Shown here: one piece after another, positions 1 to 8,029 of the stretch
Numbering within the stretch: the first letter of the stretch is position 1
How the letters are laid out: each line of letters opens with the position of its first letter
Origin: Streptococcus uberis
GTDB taxonomy: Bacteria; Bacillota; Bacilli; Lactobacillales; Streptococcaceae
Assembly: GCF_000785785.1 (NCBI RefSeq)
Contig: NZ_JRQN01000018.1
Span: 1 to 43,447, forward strand
Direction of reading: 5' to 3'
Length of the DNA stretch: 43,447 nt
Position numbers and translations under genes: made by a program
The notes under the pieces: model-generated
The model's input: only the letters and a program-made list of their open reading frames with translations
Databases searched by the model: none
Told to the model about the DNA's origin: nothing

Positions 1-42
1 GGTGATCTTAATTGAACGTAACATGAATTGAATCAATACAAC

Positions 43-205
43 GTCTCACCCTACACGGGTGAGTGGATTGAAATTGGAGTAACAGTAACTAATGTTGGTG
101 GGACTGGGTCTCACCCTACACGGGTGAGTGGATTGAAATAGCTTTTGTAGCTAATTCTTTGGCAGATTCCTCTGTCTCACCCTACACGGGTGAGTGGATT
201 GCAAG
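43..205 (+). CRISPR. Type I-C-like CRISPR array, trailer end (3 repeats, 2 spacers)
   Basis: Three 32-bp repeats lie at 43-74, 108-139 and 174-205, with spacers of 33 bp (75-107) and 34 bp (140-173). Each repeat starts GTCTCACCC and holds a CCC/GGG-flanked palindrome (CTCACCC...GGGTGAG), close to the streptococcal type I-C repeat. The first two repeats are identical and end GGATTGAAAT. The third ends GGATTGCAAG, the usual decay of the leader-distal repeat, so the array reads left to right and ends here. Bases 1-42 do not end in a repeat at the expected spacing, so they are either a long spacer or the leader edge. No cas gene is in the window; if present they would be expected to the left. Confidence 0.93.
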
Positions 206-254
206 CGTCATCTTTCCCTATTTCACTAAAATTTGCACCGAACCTTCAATTATT

Positions 255-272
255 AAACTGTTGCCTTTTCAG
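255..272 (+). repeat. 18-bp repeat copy 1, at a recombination junction
   Basis: The 18 bases AAACTGTTGCCTTTTCAG recur exactly at 5464-5481. In both places they end where a truncated reading frame begins: the heparinase-family fragment here, an IS3-type transposase tail there. Upstream similarity continues patchily (TAAAATTTG, then a short gap). This marks a shared junction or mobile-element edge, but I cannot name the element. Confidence 0.6.
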
Positions 273-754
273 GGATTACCCTAATTCTTGATCATCTCAC
301 TTGCCCTGGGGAATACGACCTGACGACGCAGTTTATTTTAGATGGACAGGTGTCGTTTGAGGATCAGACTGTCAATGATTTAAAAACGACAAGTGATTAT
401 CCCTTCAGAGAAGAGCAGGTGGTTATTTCTAACAAATACAATCAATTAATTCAGAGTAAGAAAATTGGCAAAGAGGCTTTTTCAAAGATGACCTATATGA
501 CTATACCTTGTTGGCAGATATGACTTGTCAAGTGAAGCGCCAGCCATTACGCCAAACGAGCGAGTAGTCATAAAGAATTAGAAAATAGTTTTGGCTTTGA
601 AATTCTTGGGGATGGCTATCATTATCTTATCGCGATCCAGTCAGAAGACATTCTAAGTGGAGACAAATTGTATCACATTGATGGGGTTAAATGTCGTGGC
701 AAAATTATCGTTTGTGACAAAAAGAAGGAACGAGTTTACTGTTTAAAAAGTTAA
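272..754 (+). pseudogene. Oligo-hyaluronate lyase (heparinase II/III family) 3' fragment
   Basis: This stretch aligns with the last ~160 codons of the intact lyase gene at 13026-14945, beginning at the residues GITLILD and ending at the same Leu-Lys-Ser stop. The catalytic N-terminal and central domains are absent. The frame is lost near 480 and again around 530-570. Similarity is visibly lower than in the hylA copies, so this piece is the older or less constrained part of the duplicated block. It sits directly upstream of a decayed regR copy, in the same order as in the intact locus. It cannot encode an active enzyme. Confidence 0.88.
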
Positions 755-847
755 GCTGAGTGACACTTAACTTTTAATTGCCGTACACTATTGTGTCATA
801 CTTATACTAATCATAAATAGGAAGAAACTTCCAGAAAGGTATGTCAT

Positions 848-1845
848 TTGGCAAAAAAATACAATAAAGATATTGCACAATTATCTAATACATCAAAGAC
901 AACTGTATCTTTTTATCTCAACAAAAAATTTGAAAAGATGTCTGAGGAGATAGGTCAACGTATTGAAGAAGTTGTAAAAGAAACAGGCTATAAGCCAAGT
1001 GCTTTGGCGCGTAGTATGAATTCAAAACGGACTAATTTGATTGGTGTCTTGATTGGAGATATTACACATACTTTTGCAAATCAAATTGTTAAAGGTATAG
1101 AGACAGTTACCAAGGAAAAAATTACCAAGTCATCATTGGTAATAGTAATTATGATTCGAAAAATGAAGACCATTACATTGAAAACATGTTGAATTTGGGC
1201 GTGGTGGCTTTATCATTCAACCAACCTCTAATTTCAGGAAATATTCGAGAATTATCAAGAAAAAAGAAAAGCATATGGTTTTCTTTGATAGTCAGTTGTA
1301 TGAGTATAAGACAAATTGGGTCAAGACCAATAACTATGGTGCTGTTTAGGACATGATTCAATCGGCTATTGACAAAGGCTATGAAGAATTTGTGATGATT
1401 ACAGCAGATCCGAGTCTCCTTAGTACACGGATTGAGCGGTCGTCAGGCTTCATTGATGCCTTGTCCGAAAAGAATTACGATTACCACAAATTAATTATTG
1501 ACCAGGTTGATAAAGATAAGAAAACTGTTGAAGCATTTCTAGAAACAACCATTGATCGTATGAAAAAGACCTTAGTTTTTGTGCCCAATTGCTGGGCGCT
1601 CCACATGGTCCTTGAAGTAATGAAACAAGTTAGCCTTTGATATGCCTCAAGTTAGCCTTGTTGGCTTTGACAATTTAGAATGGACCAACTTCTCATCACC
1701 AACTGTTACAACCATTGTCCAATCGGCCTTCGAAGAAGGAATAGAAGTAGCCAAAATTCTCATCAGTGAGATCGAAGGCTCGACCTATGGAGAAACACAA
1801 AAAACATTTGATTGTGAGATAGAGTGGAAAGAGTCGACTTCGTAA
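848..1845 (+). pseudogene. regR: Decayed copy of the LacI-family regulator RegR
   Basis: The sequence parallels the intact regR at 15037-16044 along its whole length, including a TTG start and an upstream TATACT. The lesions are: loss of the Thr-Ile-Thr codons at the start of the helix-turn-helix; a one-base deletion near 1120; another near 1201; a TAT-to-TAG nonsense change around 1347; and a further frameshift near 1637. The C-terminal frame resumes (SLVGFDNLEWTNFSSPT) and ends at the same place as the intact gene, where EWKESTS is followed by a stop. The pieces cannot give a functional repressor. An N-terminal DNA-binding fragment of about 114 residues could still be made, but its HTH is shortened. 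Confidence 0.93.
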
Positions 1846-1865
1846 CAAGATGATTAGACTAAAAA

Positions 1866-1912
1866 TGGACCTCCTGGGAAGCTATTGCTTTGACCTAGGA
1901 GGTTCATTTTGT
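1866..1912 (+). terminator. Terminator after the regR copy
   Basis: GACCTCCTGGG (1868-1878) pairs with CCTAGGAGGTTC (1894-1905), followed by a T-rich run. It is the positional counterpart of the terminator after the intact regR at 16048-16086. Confidence 0.7.
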
Positions 1913-2196
1913 TCTATTAGTTAGATGATCAGATAGTTTGACTAACTATATTTTCTAGTAAGTAAGGTAGTTGATTGGTATGTTTTGTTGCCCAATCTAA
2001 GTAATAGGTCACCATTGGGATGGTGATTTTTTTGTAAGCCTTAGGTCGAGTTGATGCTATAAATTGATGAGAGTTTCTATTAGTCATCAACTGTTTTTTT
2101 ATTTGAAAAGATGTGGGTCAGAGATCTTTTTAGCTAAATAGTTGATATATGGTTGTGTTTTAATAAAAACCAATTGTTTATCTTGATTCTGGAAAG
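1913..2196. other. Non-coding spacer with two stacked terminator hairpins
   Basis: I see no gene here. Two strong rightward terminator-like hairpins occur. TCACCAT-TGGG-ATGGTGA is at 2009-2026 with seven T after it. AGTTGATG (2049-2056) pairs with CATCAACT (2085-2092), followed by a T run at 2094-2100. Nothing intact upstream of them needs termination, so they are probably remnants of lost genes or protect against read-through into the opposing hylA fragment. Confidence 0.6.
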
Positions 2197-3424
2197 TGAC
2201 ACTCGTCTCATGTTTACGCATGCTGACAGGGTCATAAGTGACAATCTGATACTTGTTTCCTTGTTCTTACACCATATAGAGTTCAGCATCTGTCAATTGC
2301 AGCTGCTTGTTAATCAGATAAGGTGTCTTGTCTCGTTTGATTACTGTCCATAATTTTCTTGCTTTGTCATAAACGACCTGTACTTGCTTATCATTTTGAA
2401 GCAGTTGAATTTGCTTGTTATGGCTTAAGTCAGTTAACAGGTCACTAGTTGCCTTTGGTACCATATAATAAGCATAGGAGTTATCACTTGCAGTATGTGC
2501 TTGTTTGATAGTGATAAAGGTATTTGATTTTAAATCAGTGTTCTTGGTTGGTAGATTCATAGCATGCCAAGTTCCGGTTTGAAGGGTCTTATTGATTGTG
2601 ATACTTGTAGGTTCTAAGAAGACATAGCCGATAATTAGTTCAGGCTTTGCACTTTCAAGTAAGATCGTTCTGACATTGCTATGAGGGTGTTCTAGTCCAT
2701 CGTCAAGTAGAAGCAGGTCACCATTGATATAAGCCTTATACGGGGAGTCTGTGCATTCTTTTCGCTGGTCAATGGTTGTGAAGACGGAGTCGATTCTGCT
2801 AGAAGTAATGGCGTTTCCAAGAAAGACTATTTTATCATTAAGAATTCCCCAACTCTTGTTGGCTGTTAAGCAGTGATCCCAATTGGTAAAATCCATTGTT
2901 GCACTACCAAAGTAATTGTTAAAGGCTAGTGAGCCAACAAATGATGAGGGATTGGTTACTTGTCCTGTTTTCTTAGTGGCTTGCTCACCATATTGTTTCA
3001 ATAATTTGGCTGTTACATCTTCTCTAGGAGCCGTATTTTCTGTGGTTCCTGGTAGGTAATAGGGGTTAACAGTTGGCCAGTAGTCCTTGCTATAGTGAGC
3101 GAGATCCTTATTATAGTAATAAAACATGCCATCACTGGTGTACCAGCCCCTAGTGTTTTCATCATTCATAGCTTCGAAGTTTTGAGTTCTGTCAGAATAG
3201 AGAGATAAAGCGAAGCCGAAATCCTTCTCAGCGTTGTAATAAGCAACTTTATCCATGCTGTTAAAAGTAGTCAGTTGTGTTTTCAACTGATAGGGTTTGA
3301 TAGTTGAGTCGGCCGTCAGGGCAGTGATACTTAGCGTGGTCTTAGGAATTAGTAGGCCATGGACAAGATCAGCTATGGAACTGTCCTCAATGGCGTAGTG
3401 GTAGTCAGGAAAGTTGAGAACGTA
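2197..3424 (-). pseudogene. hylA: Hyaluronate lyase remnant lacking the catalytic domain
   Basis: This is a second, leftward copy of hylA (intact copy 16589-19879). It keeps residues LNFPDYHYA to LLIPK, then jumps to the beta-sandwich region starting ADSTIKPY. The catalytic alpha domain with the Asn, His and Tyr triad and the Trp-Trp patch is deleted. The deletion joins at a short GGCCGAC/GCTGAT microhomology and keeps the frame open. Near the end a CAA codon of the intact gene is TAA (about 2269), shortening the C-terminus; homology continues to about 2197. Its 5' part, including the signal peptide, is replaced by the TetR/MFS cassette at GAGAACGT (3416-3423). An open frame of about 390 codons remains, but it would be neither secreted nor catalytic. 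Confidence 0.93.
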
Positions 3425-3425
3425 C

Positions 3426-3974
3426 TTATTTTTTAATTCCTTCAAAAATAATGTTTAGAGATTCTTTGATAAAAGTTTTGAAAGTTAAGTCGTTTTCTAT
3501 CAAATAATCAGGGTCATCTGATTCATTACTAATATTCACTAGTAATTTTTTTAAAACTATATAATTAATTTGCTCCTTGAATATACCTTGTGAAATTCCT
3601 TTACTAATCAAATTAGTAATTAGCTCAAGTTTAAATTCTTTTAGCTCTTCAATTTTTAGCCACTCTTTTGGATATAAAACTTTTAATTCCTCTATTATTC
3701 TCATTGGAATGAAAAATTTATACCTTGCATTAATTATTTCAAAAATTTTTTCAATAATACCATCCTTATTTTCATATATTCTAAGTGTACCTTCTTTTTC
3801 AAATTGGATATAAGAATCGATGTATTCAATTAACATGTCATCCTTGCTTTTGAAATATTTATATAAAGTTTTCTTGCTAATTTTGAGTTTTCTACTTATA
3901 TCATCTAATGTAAGTTTTTTTATGCCTTTTTCTTGAATTAACTCAAATATAACTTCTAAAATTCTATCTTTCAC
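3426..3974 (-). CDS. TetR/AcrR-family transcriptional regulator
   Basis: The 182-residue protein has the classic TetR N-terminal helix-turn-helix at about residues 20-48 (LTLDDISRKLKISKKTLYKY) and a variable ligand-binding C-terminus. The start is GTG at 3974, preceded by AAGGGGAAA. The gene overlaps the end of the upstream MFS gene by 11 bp, so the two are co-translated and this is probably the local repressor of the transporter. Base composition is strikingly AT-rich compared with the hyaluronan genes on either side, which suggests horizontal acquisition. Its 3' end runs into the hylA remnant, so the cassette borders that broken gene directly. The ligand is unknown. Confidence 0.85.
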   Translation of the reverse strand: MKDRILEVIFELIQEKGIKKLTLDDISRKLKISKKTLYKYFKSKDDMLIEYIDSYIQFEKEGTLRIYENKDGIIEKIFEIINARYKFFIPMRIIEELKVLYPKEWLKIEELKEFKLELITNLISKGISQGIFKEQINYIVLKKLLVNISNESDDPDYLIENDLTFKTFIKESLNIIFEGIKK

Positions 3975-5124
3975 GTTTCCCCTTTTTATATATTTTAAAT
4001 GATAACATTAAAGATATAGTTGATATAATTATCAATACTATCCAAAAATAATCAGGATTTTTTACGAAAAATAATCCTGAAAATATAGCTCCAATAAAAT
4101 TTCCTATATATTGAAAGGAATTATATATGCCATTCACTGTACCTTTAATAGTGTTATCTGTAAATTGATTTATTTCAATCGCCATAAATGTTAGGCTAAC
4201 TAAATAACCACTAAAAAACAGAGCCATTCCAATAAAAAGATATTTAAAACTATTATTCATCGATAAAACAATAGTACTTACCATTACTAATCCTAATGCA
4301 AACTTAAAAATTAAATCCTGGTATTTTTCTTTTTTATTTATTGCAAATTTTAATATAAAAATTGAAAAAATAATAGTTGGTAATAATATTTCCCACATTT
4401 TATTTTGTCCTATTGTGGTTTCTATTGTTAAAGGGATAGAATAAAAAATTGATATCATAATGAAATTCATTATAAATGCGATACTGTTAAATAGGACAAT
4501 TTTTTTGTTTTTTATTAGTTTTTTTACCTCTATTATTTTAAATATTTCACTATCACCTTTAGAATAGTTGTCATTTATAAAATAACCAATAAAAATTAAA
4601 TTTACAATTAGTATCGTGCTACATATTAAAAATATTTCTTTTATGTTAACAAATAGGATTAATATTGGCCCCAGTAAAAAAGCCACTGCTGCCGACATTG
4701 AAATGAAAGATCCTAATATACTCATAGGAATATCCTGATCATTTTTGTTATAAATCGAAGAAGACCATGAATATCCTACGCCAATTATTGCGCCACTTCC
4801 TTGTATTGCCCTTGCTAATATAAAGGTGTAAATATTTTTTGCAAATGCTGATAGTAATAATCCTCCAATTACAAGCAATAATCCTACTATCATTATTTTT
4901 TTATTACCATATTTGTCACTTAACATTCCGAATGGAACTTGAAAAATAGCCTGCATTAATCCAAATATTCCTATAGTTAATCCCGCTAATATAGGAGTAG
5001 AACCAATTAATGTTTTACTGTAAGTAGTTAAGAAAGGTATAATGATTGTCATAGATAACTGTCTTATTCCTAACGCCATTGATATCCCTAAAACAGCATA
5101 GTATTTACGAATATTTTTATTCAA
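3964..5124 (-). CDS. MFS drug-efflux-type transporter
   Basis: The 386-residue, highly hydrophobic protein has about 12 predicted membrane segments. A classic MFS loop 2-3 motif is visible (GMLSDKYGNKK, about residues 66-76), as is the motif-C-like GSGAIIGVGYS region typical of proton-driven exporters. The start is TTG at 5124, with CAGGGGGTGG just upstream. It is the first gene of a two-gene unit with the TetR regulator, an arrangement usual for multidrug or metabolite exporters. The substrate cannot be read from sequence. The AT-rich composition and lack of any link to hyaluronan metabolism suggest an imported cassette. Confidence 0.85.
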   Translation of the reverse strand: MNKNIRKYYAVLGISMALGIRQLSMTIIIPFLTTYSKTLIGSTPILAGLTIGIFGLMQAIFQVPFGMLSDKYGNKKIMIVGLLLVIGGLLLSAFAKNIYTFILARAIQGSGAIIGVGYSWSSSIYNKNDQDIPMSILGSFISMSAAVAFLLGPILILFVNIKEIFLICSTILIVNLIFIGYFINDNYSKGDSEIFKIIEVKKLIKNKKIVLFNSIAFIMNFIMISIFYSIPLTIETTIGQNKMWEILLPTIIFSIFILKFAINKKEKYQDLIFKFALGLVMVSTIVLSMNNSFKYLFIGMALFFSGYLVSLTFMAIEINQFTDNTIKGTVNGIYNSFQYIGNFIGAIFSGLFFVKNPDYFWIVLIIISTISLMLSFKIYKKGKRER

Positions 5125-5138
5125 AAGCCACCCCCTGT

Positions 5139-5168
5139 AGGAAACTGGAATTTAACTACGAGTTTCCT
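5139..5168. promoter_or_regulatory. Probable TetR operator (8-bp inverted repeat)
   Basis: AGGAAACT (5139-5146) and AGTTTCCT (5161-5168) form a perfect inverted repeat with a 14-bp spacer. It lies between the MFS promoter and the TTG start, where a cognate TetR would block transcription. The binding assignment is inference. Confidence 0.6.
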
Positions 5169-5175
5169 TTACCTG

Positions 5176-5204
5176 ATTCTATCATCAATTGTGTCTTATA
5201 TCAA
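5176..5204 (-). promoter_or_regulatory. Promoter of the MFS-tetR unit
   Basis: On the minus strand TTGATA (5204-5199) is followed after 17 bp by TAGAAT (5181-5176), a near-consensus sigma-A promoter. The inverted repeat at 5139-5168 lies just downstream. Confidence 0.7.
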
Positions 5205-5463
5205 TAGTTGTTTTATATATTTGTATTTTGAAAGTTTAAAAAAATGAAGGGAAGGAAATTAATTTTATTAAGTAAAATTTTCCCACATTTGGTTGGTGGA
5301 GGCGTGTCATTGTTTTTTGTATTAACTTTTTACAACACAAGGATTTTAACTAAATAGATGATGATTCTGGATAATTTGGTATAACTTATTCAAATTGTGA
5401 TATTGGAGTTAATAAAAATTTGATAATTATCAACTAAAAAGCACTTTATAAAATTTGTACAGA
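5205..5463. other. AT-rich spacer with a 14-bp palindrome
   Basis: No coding sequence is supported here. The perfect palindrome TTGATAATTATCAA is at 5420-5433. An AT-rich inverted repeat (GGGAA...TTCCC) lies around 5249-5285. The segment joins the imported cassette to the insertion-sequence remnant. Confidence 0.5.
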
Positions 5464-5481
5464 AAACTGTTGCCTTTTCAG
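5464..5481 (+). repeat. 18-bp repeat copy 2
   Basis: This is an exact copy of 255-272 (AAACTGTTGCCTTTTCAG). Here it abuts the transposase tail. Weak similarity to TAAAATTTGNAC upstream of copy 1 is also present. Confidence 0.6.
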
Positions 5482-5630
5482 AAAGTTTCTTTGGGCATTT
5501 TAAGAAATACAAGACTTATGATGAGTTAGTCACAGATGTAGAACCTTACATTGAATTCTACAACACTCAACCTTATCAATCAAAGTTAAACAACCTGACT
5601 CCCATGGAATTCAGGAATCAGGTTGCTTAA
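5481..5630 (+). pseudogene. IS3-family transposase C-terminal fragment
   Basis: The translation runs ESFFGHFKKYKTYDEL, then VEPYIEFYNTQPYQSKLNN and LTPMEFRNQVA with a stop. These are the final 49 residues of an IS3-family OrfB integrase, including the last DDE-region glutamate (MESFFG-type motif). The preceding Met is not present and the whole front of the transposase is missing. Downstream, CTGTCTACTTGACAGGGAGC resembles the terminal inverted repeat of this family. The fragment is immobile. It marks the border between the imported cassette and the kdgA operon. Confidence 0.88.
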
Positions 5631-5692
5631 CTTATCTTTTATTATTTGACTGTCTACTTGACAGGGAGCTGTTCAAAGTTCTTTTGGCTTTA

Positions 5693-6325
5693 TTAGGAGA
5701 CTAGATTTGTGTATTTTTCAGCAATCATTGTGATGTCTTCAAATTTTTCTTGAGCTGCTAATTGGTTGAATTCTCCGCCGATTCCAACTGCGGTGGCACC
5801 AGCTTCTAGCCAGTCAGAAGCATTGGATAAGTTCACACCTCCAGTTACCATGACTTGTACTTGTGGTAATGGTGCTTTAAGTGCTTTGATAAATGCCATA
5901 CCTAAAGTGCCACCAGGGAAGGCTTTTATCATTTCACAACCAGCTTCTAAGGCTTTTTGAACTTCAGTGATTGTCATACATCCAGGGATGTATGGAATCG
6001 CATAGCGGTTACAAAGGGTAGCAGTTTGAGGATTAAAAGACGGTGAGACAATGAATTTTGCCCCAGATAGAATCGCAAAACGAGCTGTTTCTGGGTCAAG
6101 CACAGTTCCTGCTCCAATAATGACCGAGTCATCATTTTGATATTCTGATGTTAACTCAGCAATAACCTGACTGGCATTATTGTTTGTGTAGGCAACTTCA
6201 ATGGCTTTGATGCCGCCTGCAATACATGCTTTTGAGGCATTAAAGCCTTCAGATTTGCTATTTCCGCGCACAACTACTACACATTTTTGTTGGCTAAGTT
6301 TAATTAATATTTCAGATTTGTTCAT
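5693..6325 (-). CDS. kdgA: 2-keto-3-deoxy-6-phosphogluconate aldolase
   Basis: The 210-residue protein belongs to the KDPG/KHG aldolase family. It cleaves 2-keto-3-deoxy-6-phosphogluconate to pyruvate and glyceraldehyde 3-phosphate, the last step of unsaturated-uronate breakdown. Family landmarks are visible: EVAYTN near residue 44, GAGTVLD around 72-78, SPSFNP around 94, the Schiff-base lysine segment EMIKAFPGG around 133-141, and VTGGVNLSN for the phosphate site. The start ATG at 6325 follows AAGAAGGT. It is the last gene of the leftward dhuD-dhuI-kdgK-kdgA operon, 11 bp after kdgK, and ends just before the IS remnant. Confidence 0.95.
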   Translation of the reverse strand: MNKSEILIKLSQQKCVVVVRGNSKSEGFNASKACIAGGIKAIEVAYTNNNASQVIAELTSEYQNDDSVIIGAGTVLDPETARFAILSGAKFIVSPSFNPQTATLCNRYAIPYIPGCMTITEVQKALEAGCEMIKAFPGGTLGMAFIKALKAPLPQVQVMVTGGVNLSNASDWLEAGATAVGIGGEFNQLAAQEKFEDITMIAEKYTNLVS

Positions 6326-6336
6326 TAGTTACCTTC

Positions 6337-7344
6337 TTATCTAACAATGTCCTTGGAGAGATTGAGGACACGATTGACAGCATCGCTAGATTCAAACATA
6401 TTATCACCTGGAATTGTGCATTTAAGGCTAGCTGATGCTACGGCAAAATCAACTGTCTCAGCGGCTGATTTACCTTGAATTATCTGATACAGGGCCCCAG
6501 CTACAAATGCATCTCCACTTCCAACGCGTTCGATTAATTGCGTCGTAATTTTCTTTGATAATTCAAATTGTGAATTGTCTTGATATAAATAGGCTGAATA
6601 GTTATTACGACCATACTCGTCTTGAGAGCGAGACGTATGGAAGATAGTTTTAAAGCCATATTTTTCAGTTAAAGATGCCATACGTGATTTAATATCACTT
6701 TCACTAGCGGAATCACGGTTAAACAAAGTCAGATCGTTTTCGTCTAGCATTAATGGTTCAATTCCAAAACAGATGTCGACAGATTCAGCAAAGTGAGAGA
6801 AAAGTTTTTTTGCTTCAAGAACTGAGATTAAATGACTGCGAAAATTTAGGTCTAAGGAGATTAGTATACCTCGTTTTTTCGCTTCATTTACTAATGTTTC
6901 GGTTATTGTGCTCGTATTTTCTGATAGTGATAAGGTGATGCCACTAAAATGAAATAAAGAGACATCTTGGAATAATTTGTCGTAGTCTAGGTCATTTACT
7001 TGGAAATCATGGAGACTACTATTTTTTCTATCATAAATAACCTCACCTTGCCGACAGCCAACTGTATTTTCTAAATAGTAAATACCGATGCGGTCACCTT
7101 GCTTCTGAATATGGGAACAATCAATATGACTTTCGGTTAAAAAGCGTGTGAATTGATCCCCCATATAATTATCTGGCAAAGCGGTCAGCAATTTACTATC
7201 TTGACCAAAACCTTGTAGAGCTCTTGCAATATTTACTTCGGAACCACCAAAAAATATATCTGTTTTTGCTTTATTGCTTAGGTGGTCATAGTCTGAAGGT
7301 GTGATGCGGATGAGTGGTTCACCAAAAAAAAGTACTTTTGACAT
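6337..7344 (-). CDS. kdgK: 2-keto-3-deoxygluconate kinase (PfkB family)
   Basis: The protein of about 335 residues is a PfkB/ribokinase-family sugar kinase that phosphorylates 2-keto-3-deoxygluconate before KdgA. It has the N-terminal glycine motif (FFGGSEVNIARAL) and the C-terminal catalytic GSGDAFVAGAL anion-hole motif with the base Asp. I place the start at ATG 7344 (MSKVLFFGEPLIR), with AAAGGA upstream, because the frame extending further upstream runs into dhuI and lacks family similarity. It is third in the operon, 23 bp after dhuI. Confidence 0.93.
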   Translation of the reverse strand: MSKVLFFGEPLIRITPSDYDHLSNKAKTDIFFGGSEVNIARALQGFGQDSKLLTALPDNYMGDQFTRFLTESHIDCSHIQKQGDRIGIYYLENTVGCRQGEVIYDRKNSSLHDFQVNDLDYDKLFQDVSLFHFSGITLSLSENTSTITETLVNEAKKRGILISLDLNFRSHLISVLEAKKLFSHFAESVDICFGIEPLMLDENDLTLFNRDSASESDIKSRMASLTEKYGFKTIFHTSRSQDEYGRNNYSAYLYQDNSQFELSKKITTQLIERVGSGDAFVAGALYQIIQGKSAAETVDFAVASASLKCTIPGDNMFESSDAVNRVLNLSKDIVR

Positions 7345-7367
7345 GGAAACCGGAATCCTTTCTGTGA

Positions 7368-8009
7368 TTAGGCGTTCAGAACTGATTGTAAATAATCTGC
7401 AATTTCTGCGACTTGACAATTAGCAAAGAAATATTCTTTAAATGTTGCTCTATCAATTGTTTCTTTAAGGAAGTCTTGATCAATTTCTTTAAGAATTGTT
7501 AACAAGTCTTTATAAGTAACTGTTTTAACTTGTTCTAAAATGGCAGCATTACGTTGTTCTGGAATAGCACGTTCTTTAGGATAGCCACCACCTTTTTCTT
7601 CTTCGAATAAACGTTCGAACATGTAACGAAGGTTAAGCTCGCCACCCCAACCAAAACCTTTTGCGAAAGGAAGTGAAAGTGCATTACCACCGTTAACTTG
7701 TGAGAAAAGATAAGCATCTACAGGATCTGCAGCAAAGCCACAAGTCACACCAGGGAAGCTATTAGATGCTAGTAAGGCACCAACACCTGTACCACAACCA
7801 GTGATAACAAAATCAGCCGCACCTGTTGATAAAAGGATAGAAGCAAGTAAACCATTTTGTACATAAGTTAATTGGTTTTCACCTTCTTCACCAGTCATAC
7901 CATAATTAAAAGCTTGGAAGCCTTTTTTATCTGCAACTGTTTTTAATTCATTGAAGATAATACTATTTTTTGAAGCTTGACTATTTTCGTTAATTAATGC
8001 GATTTTCAT
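7368..8009 (-). CDS. dhuI: RpiB/LacAB-family uronate isomerase DhuI
   Basis: The 213-residue protein resembles the RpiB/LacA/LacB sugar-phosphate isomerases (ITGCGTGVGALLASN motif near residues 69-84). Streptococcal DhuI of this family converts 4-deoxy-L-threo-5-hexosulose uronate, the open form of the unsaturated uronic acid released by Ugl, to 3-deoxy-D-glycero-2,5-hexodiulosonate. It has a long C-terminal extension beyond the RpiB core. The better start is ATG 8009, with GGAAAGGAA eight bases upstream, rather than the ATG at 8030 that overlaps the dhuD stop. It takes the place of the unrelated KduI found in other bacteria. The assignment rests on family and context. Confidence 0.88.
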   Translation of the reverse strand: MKIALINENSQASKNSIIFNELKTVADKKGFQAFNYGMTGEEGENQLTYVQNGLLASILLSTGAADFVITGCGTGVGALLASNSFPGVTCGFAADPVDAYLFSQVNGGNALSLPFAKGFGWGGELNLRYMFERLFEEEKGGGYPKERAIPEQRNAAILEQVKTVTYKDLLTILKEIDQDFLKETIDRATFKEYFFANCQVAEIADYLQSVLNA

Positions 8010-8029
8010 TGAATTTTGATTCCTTTCCA

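Noticed and set aside
1..42. An additional CRISPR spacer-repeat unit at the left edge
   Set aside because: No repeat end is found at the expected 33-35 bp spacing, so only three repeats can be supported.
2153..2353. 66-codon plus-strand frame
   Set aside because: It is largely antisense to the hylA remnant and has no independent support.
7345..7419. N-terminal extension of kdgK (residues before MSKVLFFGEP)
   Set aside because: It overlaps the dhuI end, lacks family similarity, and ATG 7344 has a fair ribosome site and the usual kinase start.
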